A stretch of DNA of 20,821 nt from JALOOE01 sp964423545 (GTDB lineage Bacteria; Chloroflexota; Anaerolineae; CG2-30-64-16): contig CAYRFV010000078.1 in assembly GCA_964423545.1 (NCBI GenBank), positions 1 through 20,821 on the forward strand. Direction: 5' to 3'. The number at the start of each line of letters is the position of its first letter. Within the stretch, counting starts at the first letter, position 1. A model generated the notes under the pieces. That model saw nothing but the letters and a program-made list of their open reading frames with translations. It made no database searches and was not told the DNA's origin. Positions 6,955 to 13,985 of this stretch are shown piece by piece. Position numbers and translations under genes: made by a program.

Positions 6955-7006
6955 GCCAGTCTCGCTGGGGTCGCCAAGAACCACGGGGGACGGATGGTTG
7001 ACTGGC
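6955..7006 (+). promoter_or_regulatory. Inverted repeat in rpsN-rpsH spacer
   Basis: GCCAGTC (6955-6961) is an exact inverted match to GACTGGC (7000-7006). Inside it, AACCA (6979-6983) matches TGGTT (6995-6999), which joins the outer arm directly on the right side. A long stem with a one-sided loop is possible just after the rpsN stop and before rpsH. No U-tract follows. The function is not known. Confidence 0.4.
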
Positions 7007-7031
7007 GGTCTTATGAGGAAGGACAGGAACA

Positions 7032-7427
7032 ATGAATAGCGATCCCATTGCCGACATGCTGACGCGTATCCGCAACGGCTTGTTGGTGCGTCAAAAGCAG
7101 GTGGTTGTGCCGGGTTCCAAGGTGAAGGTGGCTCTTGCCCGTATTCTGAAGGAAGAGGGTTTCATCAAGGATTTCGAAGTCACGAAGGATGTGCCGCAGC
7201 CGCAACTGCGTATTGTCCTGAAATATGACCGTGATCGCAAGTCGATCATCACCGGTCTCCAACGCATCAGCAAACCGGGCCGGCGGGTGTACGTGAAGCG
7301 CACGGAGATCCCCTGGGTGTTGAGCGGGCTGGGGTCTGCCGTGTTGAGCACGCCGCAAGGGATCATGACCGGTCAAAAAGCGCGCCGGCTCGGGCTGGGC
7401 GGCGAGGTGCTTTGCTACGTTTGGTGA
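7032..7427 (+). CDS. rpsH: 30S ribosomal protein S8
   Basis: S8 is a primary binder of the 16S central domain and, in E. coli, a repressor of the spc operon. The 131-residue product begins MNSDPIADMLTRIRNG and has the C-terminal signature VLSTPQGIMTGQKARRLGLGGEVLCYVW, both typical. The start ATG follows an AGGAAGGACAGGAA purine-rich stretch. The spacer upstream (6952-7031) holds an inverted repeat. An S8 target site on the mRNA may exist nearby but cannot be proven by eye. Confidence 0.97.
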   Translation: MNSDPIADMLTRIRNGLLVRQKQVVVPGSKVKVALARILKEEGFIKDFEVTKDVPQPQLRIVLKYDRDRKSIITGLQRISKPGRRVYVKRTEIPWVLSGLGSAVLSTPQGIMTGQKARRLGLGGEVLCYVW

Positions 7428-7434
7428 ACTAGAC

Positions 7435-7542
7435 GCTGGAGAAGCAGCAGCCAGGAACCAGGAGCTTGGAGCGGCCATTTCGGCTCGATGTGACGATGCA
7501 GACTCCGGCCCCAGCCGCAGGTCCAGGCTTCTCTGATCCAGC
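7435..7542 (+). repeat. Inverted element with CAGGANC heptads, rpsH-rplF spacer
   Basis: GCTGGAGAAGC at 7435-7445 is answered by GCTTC (7527-7531) and TCCAGC (7537-7542), which match it in inverted orientation apart from a five-base insert. Between the arms, four 7-base units can be read at 7445-7472: CAGCAGC, CAGGAAC, CAGGAGC, TTGGAGC. The inverted half is less regular than in the GATTNCG elements. It fills most of the 127-base spacer and stops at the rplF ribosome binding site. Confidence 0.45.
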
Positions 7543-7554
7543 AGGAGGTTGACA

Positions 7555-8121
7555 GTGTCACGTGTAGGTAAAATGCCGATTCCGCTGCCGAAAGGTGTGA
7601 GTCTGGCGATCGATCCCGGCAATTGCATCACGGTCAAAGGGCCGAAGGGCGAGCTCAAACAGCAGTTTCCTGCCGACATCAAGGTGGACATCGCCGGCAG
7701 CGAGGTGCAGGTCACTCGTCCCAGCGACGATCAGCGCCACAAGGCGCTGCATGGCCTGACGCGCGCGCTGCTGAACAACATGGTGACGGGCGTGAGCAGC
7801 GGCTATGAGCGCAAGCTGGATATCGAGGGAGTCGGCTATCGCGCAGGCATGATGGGCAAGGATTTGGTGGTGATCGTCGGCTATTCGCATCCGGTGCAGA
7901 TTGTAGCGCCAGCCGGCATCGCGTTTGATGTGGACAAGGCAGGGCGCCAGATCACCATCACCGGCATCGACAAGCAAGTGGTCGGCCAGATGGCGGCCGA
8001 GATCCGCGGTCTGCGGCCCCCCGAGGTCTATAAGGGCAAAGGGGTGCGCTATTCCGGCGAGAAGGTTCGCCAGAAGGCTGGCAAGAGCGGCAAAGTTGGC
8101 GGCAAGGGCGGGAAGAAGTAG
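7555..8121 (+). CDS. rplF: 50S ribosomal protein L6
   Basis: L6 sits near the factor-binding site of the 50S subunit and consists of two similar alpha/beta domains. The 188-residue product starts MSRVGKMPIPLPKGV. It contains GYERKLDIEGVGYRA and the C-terminal signature ITGIDKQVVGQMAAEIRGLR followed by PPEVYKGKGVRYSGE. The start is GTG at 7555, six bases after an AGGAGG site. An in-frame TTG at 7549 abuts that site and is too close to use. The C-terminal tail is Gly/Lys-rich. Confidence 0.97.
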   Translation: MSRVGKMPIPLPKGVSLAIDPGNCITVKGPKGELKQQFPADIKVDIAGSEVQVTRPSDDQRHKALHGLTRALLNNMVTGVSSGYERKLDIEGVGYRAGMMGKDLVVIVGYSHPVQIVAPAGIAFDVDKAGRQITITGIDKQVVGQMAAEIRGLRPPEVYKGKGVRYSGEKVRQKAGKSGKVGGKGGKK

Positions 8122-8124
8122 GCA

Positions 8125-8219
8125 GTTCTCCCAGCGGTTGAGCAGGGTGAGAACATCTCCGAGTTGGGGTCGCGGGTGGCCAGGCTGCCCGATCTTGTGG
8201 ACGTGCAAGGCTCCCCAAC
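8125..8219 (+). promoter_or_regulatory. Two inverted repeats in rplF-rplR spacer
   Basis: GTTCTC (8125-8130) matches GAGAAC (8149-8154) in inverted orientation right after the rplF stop. A second pair, GTTGGGG (8163-8169) and CCCCAAC (8213-8219), spans the rest of the 119-base spacer. The rplR ribosome binding site AGGAGG follows at about 8225-8230. The seven-base periodicity seen in other spacers is not evident here. The structures may act in mRNA processing or stability; this is inference. Confidence 0.4.
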
Positions 8220-8240
8220 CGGTCAGGAGGATCACAGTCA

Positions 8241-8606
8241 ATGGCCAAAGACACGAGTCGGGAAGCTCGCGAACGCCGGCATGAGCGCCTTCGCAAGGGC
8301 CTGCATGGCACAGCTGAGCGCCCGCGTTTGAATGTATTTCGCAGTCTGCAGCATATCTATGCGCAGGTCATCGACGACGATATGGGGTACACGTTGGTCG
8401 CGGCGTCGACGCTGGATCCTGAGCTGCGCGGCAAGCTAGACGGCCTCAACAAGTCGCAGGAAGCTGCGCGCGTGGGCAAGCTGGTGGCCGAGCGCGCCCT
8501 GGCCAAGGGGTTGAAGCACGTGGTGTTTGACCGGGGCGGCTACCCATACCATGGTCGTGTCAAGGCGTTGGCCGACAGCGCACGCGAAGCAGGGCTGGAT
8601 TTCTAG
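8241..8606 (+). CDS. rplR: 50S ribosomal protein L18
   Basis: L18 binds 5S rRNA together with L5 and anchors it in the 50S central protuberance. The 121-residue product has the family blocks RHERLRKGLHGTAERPRLNV and FRSLQHIYAQVIDD, with LVAERALAKGLKHVVFDRGG toward the end. It finishes with the usual LADSAREAGLDF. The ATG at 8241 lies behind CAGGAGG. Only eight bases separate it from rpsE. Confidence 0.97.
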   Translation: MAKDTSREARERRHERLRKGLHGTAERPRLNVFRSLQHIYAQVIDDDMGYTLVAASTLDPELRGKLDGLNKSQEAARVGKLVAERALAKGLKHVVFDRGGYPYHGRVKALADSAREAGLDF

Positions 8607-8614
8607 GAGGACTG

Positions 8615-9214
8615 ATGCCTGGCAAGGAAAAGAGAGAGCGCGAGCAGAGCAAGGATCGGCAGCGCAAGCCGCGCGAGCGTGAGCGCGAGGAAGAGCGCGA
8701 ACAACTTGACGAGCGCGTCGTGCACATCGCCCGCACCGCCAAGGTGCTCAAAGGCGGCCGGCGCTTCGCGTTTCGGGCGGTCGTCGTCGTCGGCGACAAC
8801 CATGGCCAGGTGGGCTACGGTGTCGGCAAGGCGCGCGAGGTGCCTGATGCCGTGCGTAAGGCTTCCGATCGGGCGCGCAAGATCATGCGTCCCGTGCCGA
8901 TGGTCGGCACGACGATTCCGCACGCCGCGATCGGTGACTTCAGCGCTGCCCGGGTCTTGTTGCGCCCTGCCTCACCCGGCACGGGCGTCATCGCCGGCGG
9001 CGGCGTGCGCGCGGTGCTCGAGGCGGCCGGGATACGCGATATCCTGACCAAGTCACAGGGCAGCGCCAACATGCTCAATGTCGTCGCAGCGACCTTCAAG
9101 GCGCTCGAAGCGCTCAAGACGCCCGAAGAGGAAGCCAAGCGCCGCGGCAAGTCCCTGGAGTCGGTCACCCCCTTCTGGCTGCGCGCGGGCCGGGGAGGTC
9201 AGGATGCCGAGTGA
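8615..9214 (+). CDS. rpsE: 30S ribosomal protein S5 with charged N-terminal extension
   Basis: S5 acts in mRNA entry and decoding fidelity with S3 and S4. The conserved part starts near residue 32 (LDERVVHIARTAKVLKGGRR) and includes VVVGDNHGQVGYGVGKAREV and the C-terminal domain with GTGVIAGGGVRAVLEAAGI. At 199 residues it is longer than the roughly 165 of E. coli. The extra part is mainly a run of about 30 Arg, Glu and Lys residues at the N-terminus, probably disordered. The ATG follows TAGGAGG by four bases, so the extension appears to be translated. The 3' end overlaps rpmD by 11 bases. Confidence 0.96.
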   Translation: MPGKEKREREQSKDRQRKPREREREEEREQLDERVVHIARTAKVLKGGRRFAFRAVVVVGDNHGQVGYGVGKAREVPDAVRKASDRARKIMRPVPMVGTTIPHAAIGDFSAARVLLRPASPGTGVIAGGGVRAVLEAAGIRDILTKSQGSANMLNVVAATFKALEALKTPEEEAKRRGKSLESVTPFWLRAGRGGQDAE

Positions 9215-9401
9215 GAGCAAGAAGCTGCACATCACCTATAGCACGAGCGCAATCGGAGTGCAGTCAGATCAGAAGGATACCATTCGGCGTCTGGGCTTTA
9301 CCAGGCTGGGCCAAACGGTCGAGCAGCCCGACAGCCCGGCAATCCGGGGCATGATCCACAAGGTGCGCCACTTGGTGACGGTGAAGGAGATTGACGATTG
9401 A
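9204..9401 (+). CDS. rpmD: 50S ribosomal protein L30
   Basis: L30 is a small single-domain protein of the 50S subunit. The 65-residue product has the family core KLHITYSTSAIG, then KDTIRRLGFTRLGQTV and GMIHKVRHLVTVKEID. The ATG at 9204 overlaps the rpsE end by 11 bases and is preceded by GGGGAGGTCAGG, which points to coupled translation. The last codons (GAC GAT TGA) lie inside a GACGAAG-type heptad array. Confidence 0.96.
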   Translation: MPSESKKLHITYSTSAIGVQSDQKDTIRRLGFTRLGQTVEQPDSPAIRGMIHKVRHLVTVKEIDD

Positions 9402-9463
9402 TGAGTGGCGATGGGCGAAGTTCGCTTCGTCTTTCGTCATGGGTCGTTCGTCCGTTGTCGGAG
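9393..9463 (+). repeat. Inverted heptad element, rpmD-rplO spacer
   Basis: This is the third sequence class, GACGAAG. Forward units run 9393-9420: GACGATT, GATGAGT, GGCGATG, GGCGAAG. Inverted units run 9429-9463 with GTC at the start of each: GTCTTTC, GTCATGG, GTCGTTC, GTCCGTT, GTCGGAG. The two halves almost touch and form a small stem at the centre (GCGAA, GTTCGC). The rpmD stop codon at 9399-9401 falls within the forward array, and the last inverted unit merges with the rplO ribosome binding site. Confidence 0.6.
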
Positions 9464-9468
9464 GAACC

Positions 9469-9915
9469 ATGAAGCTGAATGATCTCTGGCCCGCGCCGGG
9501 TGCACACAAGAAACCGACCCGTGCCGGTCGCGGCATTTCCGCCGGTCGCGGCAAGACGGCCGGGCGCGGCACCAAGGGCCAGAACGCGCGCTCGGGCGGC
9601 ACGAAGCGGCCGTACTTCGAAGGCGGCCAGTTGCCGTTGGTGCGGCGGCTGCCGGGTTTGGGTGGCTTCACCAATATCTGGCGGGTCGAGTATGCGCCGG
9701 TCAACGTGGAGCGACTGAATGTGTTTGAGGCCGGCGCCGATGTCACGCCTGAGATGCTGGTGGTGGCTGGTCTGATCAAGTCCGTGGACACGCCCGTAAA
9801 GGTGCTGGGCAACGGCACGCTTGATCGCGCCCTGACGGTGAAGGCGCACAAGTTTTCGGCGACGGCTCGCGAGAAGATTCTTGCGGCTGGCGGTGCTGTC
9901 GAAGAATTGGCCTAG
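9469..9915 (+). CDS. rplO: 50S ribosomal protein L15
   Basis: L15 is a late-assembly 50S protein with a long basic N-terminal tail. The 148-residue product begins MKLNDLWPAPGAHKKPTR and has the Gly/Arg-rich tail RGISAGRGKTAGRGTKGQN, then FEGGQLPLVRRLPGLGGF. The C-terminal half has VKVLGNGTLDRALTVKAHKF and KILAAGGAVEEL, as expected. The frame is open back to 9391 but that part lies in a repeat element. The ATG at 9469 has CGGAGGAACC in front of it. Confidence 0.97.
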   Translation: MKLNDLWPAPGAHKKPTRAGRGISAGRGKTAGRGTKGQNARSGGTKRPYFEGGQLPLVRRLPGLGGFTNIWRVEYAPVNVERLNVFEAGADVTPEMLVVAGLIKSVDTPVKVLGNGTLDRALTVKAHKFSATAREKILAAGGAVEELA

Positions 9916-9927
9916 GAGCGAGACGAT

Positions 9928-11283
9928 ATGCTCGATGCCGTTCGCAACGCATTCAGGCTGCCGGATCTGCGGCGCAGGCTGCTGGTCACGCTCGGCATCC
10001 TCGTGATCTATCGGTTCATCTCGCATGTGCCGGTGCCTGGCGTCAATCGGGCGGCTCTGCAAGCGGTGTTTGAGTCGAACGCGCTGCTGGGCATGTTGAA
10101 CTTGCTTTCTGGCGGCGCCCTGCAGAACTTCTCGGTGATGGCGATGGGGGTGTATCCGTACATCACAGCCTCCATCATCATCCAGTTGCTCCAGCCGATT
10201 ATTCCGCAGCTGGAGGCGTTGGGCAAGGAAGGGGACGCGGGCCGGAAGAAGCTCAACCAGTACACCGTCTATCTGACGATCCCGCTGGCCGCGCTGCAGG
10301 CTTTCGGACAGTCCACGCTCCTGGCGCAGCCGGCATCGGTGGGTGGACAGGGCATCCTGGCGGAGTTCGGCTTCAACTCAGCGCCGCTCGCGACCGTCGC
10401 GATTATCGCGACGCTAACGGCGGGCACGATGTTGGCGATGTGGCTCGGCCAGATCATCACTGAAGAAGGGATCGGGAACGGCATCTCGATCATCATCTTC
10501 GGCGGGATCATCGCGGCGATGCCGCAGAATATCCAGCGCACCGCGGTGCAGGGCGGCTTCATCGAATTGGTGGCTTTCGTGTTGGTGACGATCTTCACGG
10601 TGGCGCTGATCGTCGTGGTGCAGGAAGGGCAGCGCCGCATTCCGGTGCAATACGGCAAGCGCGTGCGCGCAGTGCGCGGCAATCGGCTGGTGGTCGTGGG
10701 CGGGCAGAGCACGCACGTGCCGCTGCGAATCAACTCGGCAGGCATGATCCCGCTGATCTTTGCCTCCAGCTTCTTGATCTTTCCGAGCACGATTGCCAGT
10801 TACTTCGTGAACTCGCCGGTGCCGTGGATTGCATCGGTCGCGAGCTTCGTGAACCGGGTCTTCAGCCCGCAGTACAACATTTACTGGATCCTGTACTTCT
10901 TGCTGGTCATCGCGTTCACGTATTTCTATACGGACGTGGTGTTTCGCCAGCAGAACCTGGCAGAGACGTTGCAGAAGCAAGGCGGCTTCATCCCCGGCAT
11001 CCGGCCCGGTCCCAACACCGAGAAGTACCTCAATCGCGTGATGACGCGCATCACGCTCGTCGGTGCGTTGTTCTTGGGTTTTGTGGCGATCCTGCCCTGG
11101 TTGGTGCACCTGGTGGTGACGTTTTTCGGGGGCCCGGCTGCGGCTGGCCGATCCGCCAGCACGTTGCTGATCTCCAGCACCGGCCTGCTGATCGTGGTCG
11201 GTGTGGTGCTCGATACGATGAAGCAGCTCGAGGCGCAACTGCTTATGCGCCATTACGAGGGCTTCATCCGGAAGACGTCCTGA
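9928..11283 (+). CDS. secY: Protein translocase subunit SecY
   Basis: SecY is the channel of the Sec translocon in the cytoplasmic membrane. The 451-residue product has full family length with about ten membrane segments. The first is near residues 18-36, the plug region is near 56-75, and further segments follow to about residue 425. Recognisable motifs are FRLPDLRRRLLVTLGIL at the start, LLGMLNLLSGGALQNFSV at the plug, GIGNGISIIIFGGIIAA in the middle, and GGFIPGIRPGPNTEKYLNRV ahead of the last segments. It follows rplO by 12 bases with a TAGGAGCGAG site, the classic spc-operon position. Confidence 0.98.
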   Translation: MLDAVRNAFRLPDLRRRLLVTLGILVIYRFISHVPVPGVNRAALQAVFESNALLGMLNLLSGGALQNFSVMAMGVYPYITASIIIQLLQPIIPQLEALGKEGDAGRKKLNQYTVYLTIPLAALQAFGQSTLLAQPASVGGQGILAEFGFNSAPLATVAIIATLTAGTMLAMWLGQIITEEGIGNGISIIIFGGIIAAMPQNIQRTAVQGGFIELVAFVLVTIFTVALIVVVQEGQRRIPVQYGKRVRAVRGNRLVVVGGQSTHVPLRINSAGMIPLIFASSFLIFPSTIASYFVNSPVPWIASVASFVNRVFSPQYNIYWILYFLLVIAFTYFYTDVVFRQQNLAETLQKQGGFIPGIRPGPNTEKYLNRVMTRITLVGALFLGFVAILPWLVHLVVTFFGGPAAAGRSASTLLISSTGLLIVVGVVLDTMKQLEAQLLMRHYEGFIRKTS

Positions 11284-11314
11284 ACCGGCGCAGTCGGATG
11301 CAGAGGGTGTTAGG

Positions 11315-11989
11315 ATGAACCAGCCGACGGTTGAGCCCTTGTACATCGTCATGTTGGGCGCCCCGGGTGCGGGCAAGGGCACACAGGCCCGGATGCTTGC
11401 GGAGACGTTGAACGTGCCGCAGATCTCTTCCGGCGATATCTTTCGGGAGAATCTGAAGAATGCAACGCCCCTCGGGCTGTTGGCCAGGCAGTATATGGAC
11501 AGTGGGGCGCTGGTGCCCGACGACGTCACGATCAACATGGTGATGGAGCGGTTGAGCCGCCCGGATTGCGCTGGCGGCGCCGTGCTGGATGGTTTTCCGC
11601 GCACCCTGGCCCAGGCTGCGGCGCTCGACAAGGCGTTGGCGGCCAAGGGGCTGCAGGTGCGGTTGGCGCCGCTGCTCGAAGTCAGCGATGAGGCTGTGAT
11701 CGGCCGTCTGGCAGGGCGCCGGGTCTGCCGCAGTTGCCAGGCGATGTTCCATACGGAGTTCAACCCGCCGCAGGTTGCGGACCGGTGCGACAAGTGCGGG
11801 GGCGAGCTGTATCGTCGCGATGACGATGCGCCGGAGACGGTGAAGAACCGTTTGTTTGTGTATTACAAGCAGACGGCGCCCCTGGTCGGCTACTACTTTG
11901 CTCGCCAGGTGCTGCTCCTGCTGAACGGCGATCGGCCGATCGAGGAAGTGCAGGCTGATCTGATGGCGGGGATTCGATCGGTCCGGTAG
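11315..11989 (+). CDS. adk: Adenylate kinase, zinc-lid type
   Basis: Adenylate kinase interconverts two ADP with ATP and AMP in the cytoplasm. The 224-residue product has the P-loop GAPGAGKGT at residues 15-23, the AMP-binding part ISSGDIFREN, and LDGFPRTLAQA. The lid carries four cysteines (C138, C141, C158, C161), a structural zinc site found in many Gram-positive and thermophilic enzymes. The N-terminus has about eight residues before the core strand. It follows secY by 31 bases with a weak ribosome binding site and precedes map by 11 bases. Confidence 0.97.
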   Translation: MNQPTVEPLYIVMLGAPGAGKGTQARMLAETLNVPQISSGDIFRENLKNATPLGLLARQYMDSGALVPDDVTINMVMERLSRPDCAGGAVLDGFPRTLAQAAALDKALAAKGLQVRLAPLLEVSDEAVIGRLAGRRVCRSCQAMFHTEFNPPQVADRCDKCGGELYRRDDDAPETVKNRLFVYYKQTAPLVGYYFARQVLLLLNGDRPIEEVQADLMAGIRSVR

Positions 11990-12000
11990 GCTGATCGCGG

Positions 12001-12771
12001 ATGATCACGCTTAAGACTAAGGCGGAGATCGCCGAGATGCGAGAGGCCGGGCGGATCGTGGCCCGGGTGCATGCAGCCTTGCGCGAGATGATCAAGCCGG
12101 GGGTCACCACGGCGGCGCTGGACGCTCGCGCCGAAGAGATCATCCGGTCGCACGGCGCGACGCCGACGTTTCTGGGCTATCCGCACACCGGCAAGAACGA
12201 CTTCCCGGCCAGCATCTGCACCTCTATCAACGAAGTGTTGGTGCACGGGATTCCCAGCCAGCGACGATGGCTGGAGCCGGGCGATATTATCAGCGTCGAT
12301 GTGGGGGCCACCTATCACGGCTGGGTCGGGGATTCCGCCTGGACGTACGCAGTGGCCGCGATCGATGAGACGAGCCGGCGCCTGCTGGAAGCCACCGAAG
12401 GCGCGCTGTGGGCCGGCATTGCACGGGCGCGACCCGGCAATCGATTGGCCGATATCTCGGCTGCGGTGGAAGCGTACGTCGTCGAACGCGGCTTTGCTGT
12501 GGTGCGAGAGTACACAGGGCATGGCGTCGGTCGCAAGATGCACGAAGACCCGCAGGTGCTGAACTACGTGCCGCCGAAGGGTGGACCGGGACCACGCCTG
12601 CAGCCAGGCATGACGCTGGCCCTGGAGCCGATGGTCAACGTGGGCACATGGCGCACGCGGGTCGAGAGCGACGGCTGGACGGTTGTGACTGGAGACGGCA
12701 AACGATGTGCTCACTTCGAGCACTCGATCGCCGTCACTGAAGATGAGCCGTATGTTTTGACGGTGTTGTGA
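12001..12771 (+). CDS. map: Methionine aminopeptidase, type I
   Basis: This enzyme removes the initiator methionine from new proteins. The 256-residue product has the five metal ligands at the expected spacing: D100, D111, H174, E209 and E240. They occur in SVDVGATYHGWVGDSAW, EYTGHGVGRKMHEDP, LALEPMV and HFEHSIAVTEDEPYVLT. There is no N-terminal zinc-finger extension. It is placed between adk and rpmJ. The gene that often follows it, infA, is missing here. Confidence 0.97.
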   Translation: MITLKTKAEIAEMREAGRIVARVHAALREMIKPGVTTAALDARAEEIIRSHGATPTFLGYPHTGKNDFPASICTSINEVLVHGIPSQRRWLEPGDIISVDVGATYHGWVGDSAWTYAVAAIDETSRRLLEATEGALWAGIARARPGNRLADISAAVEAYVVERGFAVVREYTGHGVGRKMHEDPQVLNYVPPKGGPGPRLQPGMTLALEPMVNVGTWRTRVESDGWTVVTGDGKRCAHFEHSIAVTEDEPYVLTVL

Positions 12772-12782
12772 GATCAACGGCA

Positions 12783-12806
12783 GCGCCCATATGGAACGAT
12801 GGGCGC
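12783..12806 (+). promoter_or_regulatory. Strong hairpin between map and rpmJ
   Basis: GCGCCCAT (12783-12790) pairs perfectly with ATGGGCGC (12799-12806) around an eight-base loop. It sits 11 bases after the map stop and 25 before the rpmJ start. No run of T follows, so it is not a standard intrinsic terminator. It could be an attenuator, an mRNA end-protecting stem or a protein-binding site; nothing in the sequence decides among these. Confidence 0.5.
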
Positions 12807-12831
12807 GGCGCCGGGCTGGGAGAAAGCAAGC

Positions 12832-12945
12832 ATGAAGGTTCGACCGTCGGTCAAGCGAATCTGCGACAAGTGCCGGATCATCCGGCGCAATGGGGTTGTA
12901 CGCGTCATCTGCGACAACCCGAAGCATAAGCAACGCCAAGGTTAG
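12832..12945 (+). CDS. rpmJ: 50S ribosomal protein L36, zinc-binding type
   Basis: L36 is the smallest 50S protein and stabilises 23S rRNA. The 37-residue product begins MKVRPSVKRICDKCRIIRR. Zinc ligands C11, C14, C27 and H32 are all present, and the C-terminus is HKQRQG, as usual. The ATG at 12832 lies behind a GGGAGAAAGCAAGC stretch. It precedes rpsM, the usual order at the start of the alpha-operon genes. Confidence 0.96.
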   Translation: MKVRPSVKRICDKCRIIRRNGVVRVICDNPKHKQRQG

Positions 12946-12960
12946 GCAATGTGTCGGGCG

Positions 12961-12999
12961 CAGCGTGCGGCGCGGCTTCGGGCCGTATGTCGTACGCTG
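12961..12999 (+). promoter_or_regulatory. Inverted repeat ahead of rpsM
   Basis: CAGCGT (12961-12966) is an exact inverted match to ACGCTG (12994-12999), with CGGC and GCCG as further pairing inside. It lies in the 85-base rpmJ-rpsM spacer. In E. coli the start of rpsM lies in a structured mRNA region recognised by S4, so this stem is a possible S4 target, but the resemblance is in position only. Confidence 0.35.
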
Positions 13000-13030
13000 G
13001 CGTTCGGTGCAGAGACAGTGGGAGGAGCGC

Positions 13031-13408
13031 ATGGCTCGTATTGCTGGTGTGGACCTGCCGCGTGACAAGCGGGTCGAGATCGGCCTGACGTACATCTACG
13101 GGATCGGCCTGACGTCGAGCAAAGAGATCCTGGGTATGACGGGCATCAATCCCGACACGCGCATCCGCGATCTGGACGAGGCCCAGGTGGCGCGCTTGCG
13201 TGAGGTGATCGAGCGCAACTACAAGGTGGAAGGGGATCTGCGCCGCGAAGTCAACATGAACATCAAGCGGCTGCAGGAGATCGGCGCCTACCGTGGTTTG
13301 CGTCATCGCCGCAATCTGCCGGCGCACGGACAACGCACCCGGACGAATGCCCGCACGAAGCGCGGCGCTCGCAAGACGGTGCCCGGCAAGAAGCGCGCCC
13401 GCAAGTAA
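13031..13408 (+). CDS. rpsM: 30S ribosomal protein S13
   Basis: S13 lies at the top of the 30S head, contacts the P-site tRNA and binds S19. The 125-residue product starts MARIAGVDLPRDKRVEIG. It contains LTYIYGIGLTSSKEIL and RREVNMNIKRLQEIGAYRG, then the basic tail RHRRNLPAHGQRTRTNARTK. The frame opens upstream at 12890, but only the ATG at 13031, after GGGAGGAGCGC, gives the family start. It is followed by rpsK after 13 bases. Confidence 0.97.
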   Translation: MARIAGVDLPRDKRVEIGLTYIYGIGLTSSKEILGMTGINPDTRIRDLDEAQVARLREVIERNYKVEGDLRREVNMNIKRLQEIGAYRGLRHRRNLPAHGQRTRTNARTKRGARKTVPGKKRARK

Positions 13409-13421
13409 GGGGAGTTGAGGA

Positions 13422-13844
13422 ATGCCAAAACCAACGACATCGGGGGCGGCTCCGGCAAAGCGCGGCCGGCGGGCTGGGCCGCGGCGTGAGAAACGCATCG
13501 TGCCGCAGGGTCAGATCCATATCCAGTCGACCTTCAACAACACGATCGTCACGGTCACGGATCCACAGGGCAACACCCTGGTCTGGACCAGCACCGGCGC
13601 GGCGGGATTCAAGGGCTCGCGCAAGAGCACGCCGTATGCGGCGCAGATGGCTGCCCAGCAGGCTGCCCGAACGGCGCTCGACCAGGGCATGCGTGAGGCT
13701 GACGTGTTCTTGAAGGGGCCGGGACCGGGCCGTGAGTCTGCGATTCGCGCGATTCAGGGGGCGGGGCTGCGGGTGCGCTCGATCACCGACGTCACACCGA
13801 TCCCGCACAACGGCTGCCGGCCGCCCAAGCGACGACGCGTGTGA
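13422..13844 (+). CDS. rpsK: 30S ribosomal protein S11
   Basis: S11 forms the 30S platform near the E site. The 140-residue product has a basic N-terminal tail and then the family core IHIQSTFNNTIVTVTDPQGN at about residues 32-51. SAGAAGFKGSRK-type residues follow (here STGAAGFKGSRKSTPYAAQ), and ITDVTPIPHNGCRPPKRRRV is at the end. The ATG at 13422 follows GGGGAGTTGAGGA. The stop TGA supplies the start of a short heptad array. Confidence 0.97.
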   Translation: MPKPTTSGAAPAKRGRRAGPRREKRIVPQGQIHIQSTFNNTIVTVTDPQGNTLVWTSTGAAGFKGSRKSTPYAAQMAAQQAARTALDQGMREADVFLKGPGPGRESAIRAIQGAGLRVRSITDVTPIPHNGCRPPKRRRV

Positions 13845-13898
13845 GTTCGGAGTGTGGATCGGCAGTGACTGGAGCGATTGCCGTTCGAAGCGCAATCG
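13843..13898 (+). repeat. Heptad run and hairpin, rpsK-rpsD spacer
   Basis: Three forward units run from the rpsK stop codon: GAGTTCG, GAGTGTG, GATCGGC (13843-13863). Further on, CGATTGC (13875-13881) pairs with GCAATCG (13892-13898), a perfect 7-bp hairpin with a ten-base loop. The GATTGC core of that stem is the same word as the first unit of the rpsJ and rpsC elements. The remainder of the spacer to 13985 shows no gene and ends with the rpsD binding site. Confidence 0.5.
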
Positions 13899-13985
13899 GT
13901 CGCTTGCCGTGCGCGTTGATTGAGGGGGACGAAGGTCGCCAAGCCGTAAACCCCTCGGTGATGAGAAGGGTGCAGGAGGGTTCAA

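Noticed and set aside
10414..11793. Long minus-strand open frame (459 codons) opposite secY and adk
   Set aside because: It lies wholly opposite two strongly recognised genes, has low-complexity His/Arg/Gln-rich composition, and is the expected by-product of high-GC codon use.
12783..12806. Intrinsic terminator between map and rpmJ
   Set aside because: The stem is strong, but no T-run follows, and the genes beyond need transcription from the same operon.
11893..13095. Minus-strand open frame of 400 codons opposite map and rpmJ
   Set aside because: It overlaps recognised genes on the other strand and has no family motif.
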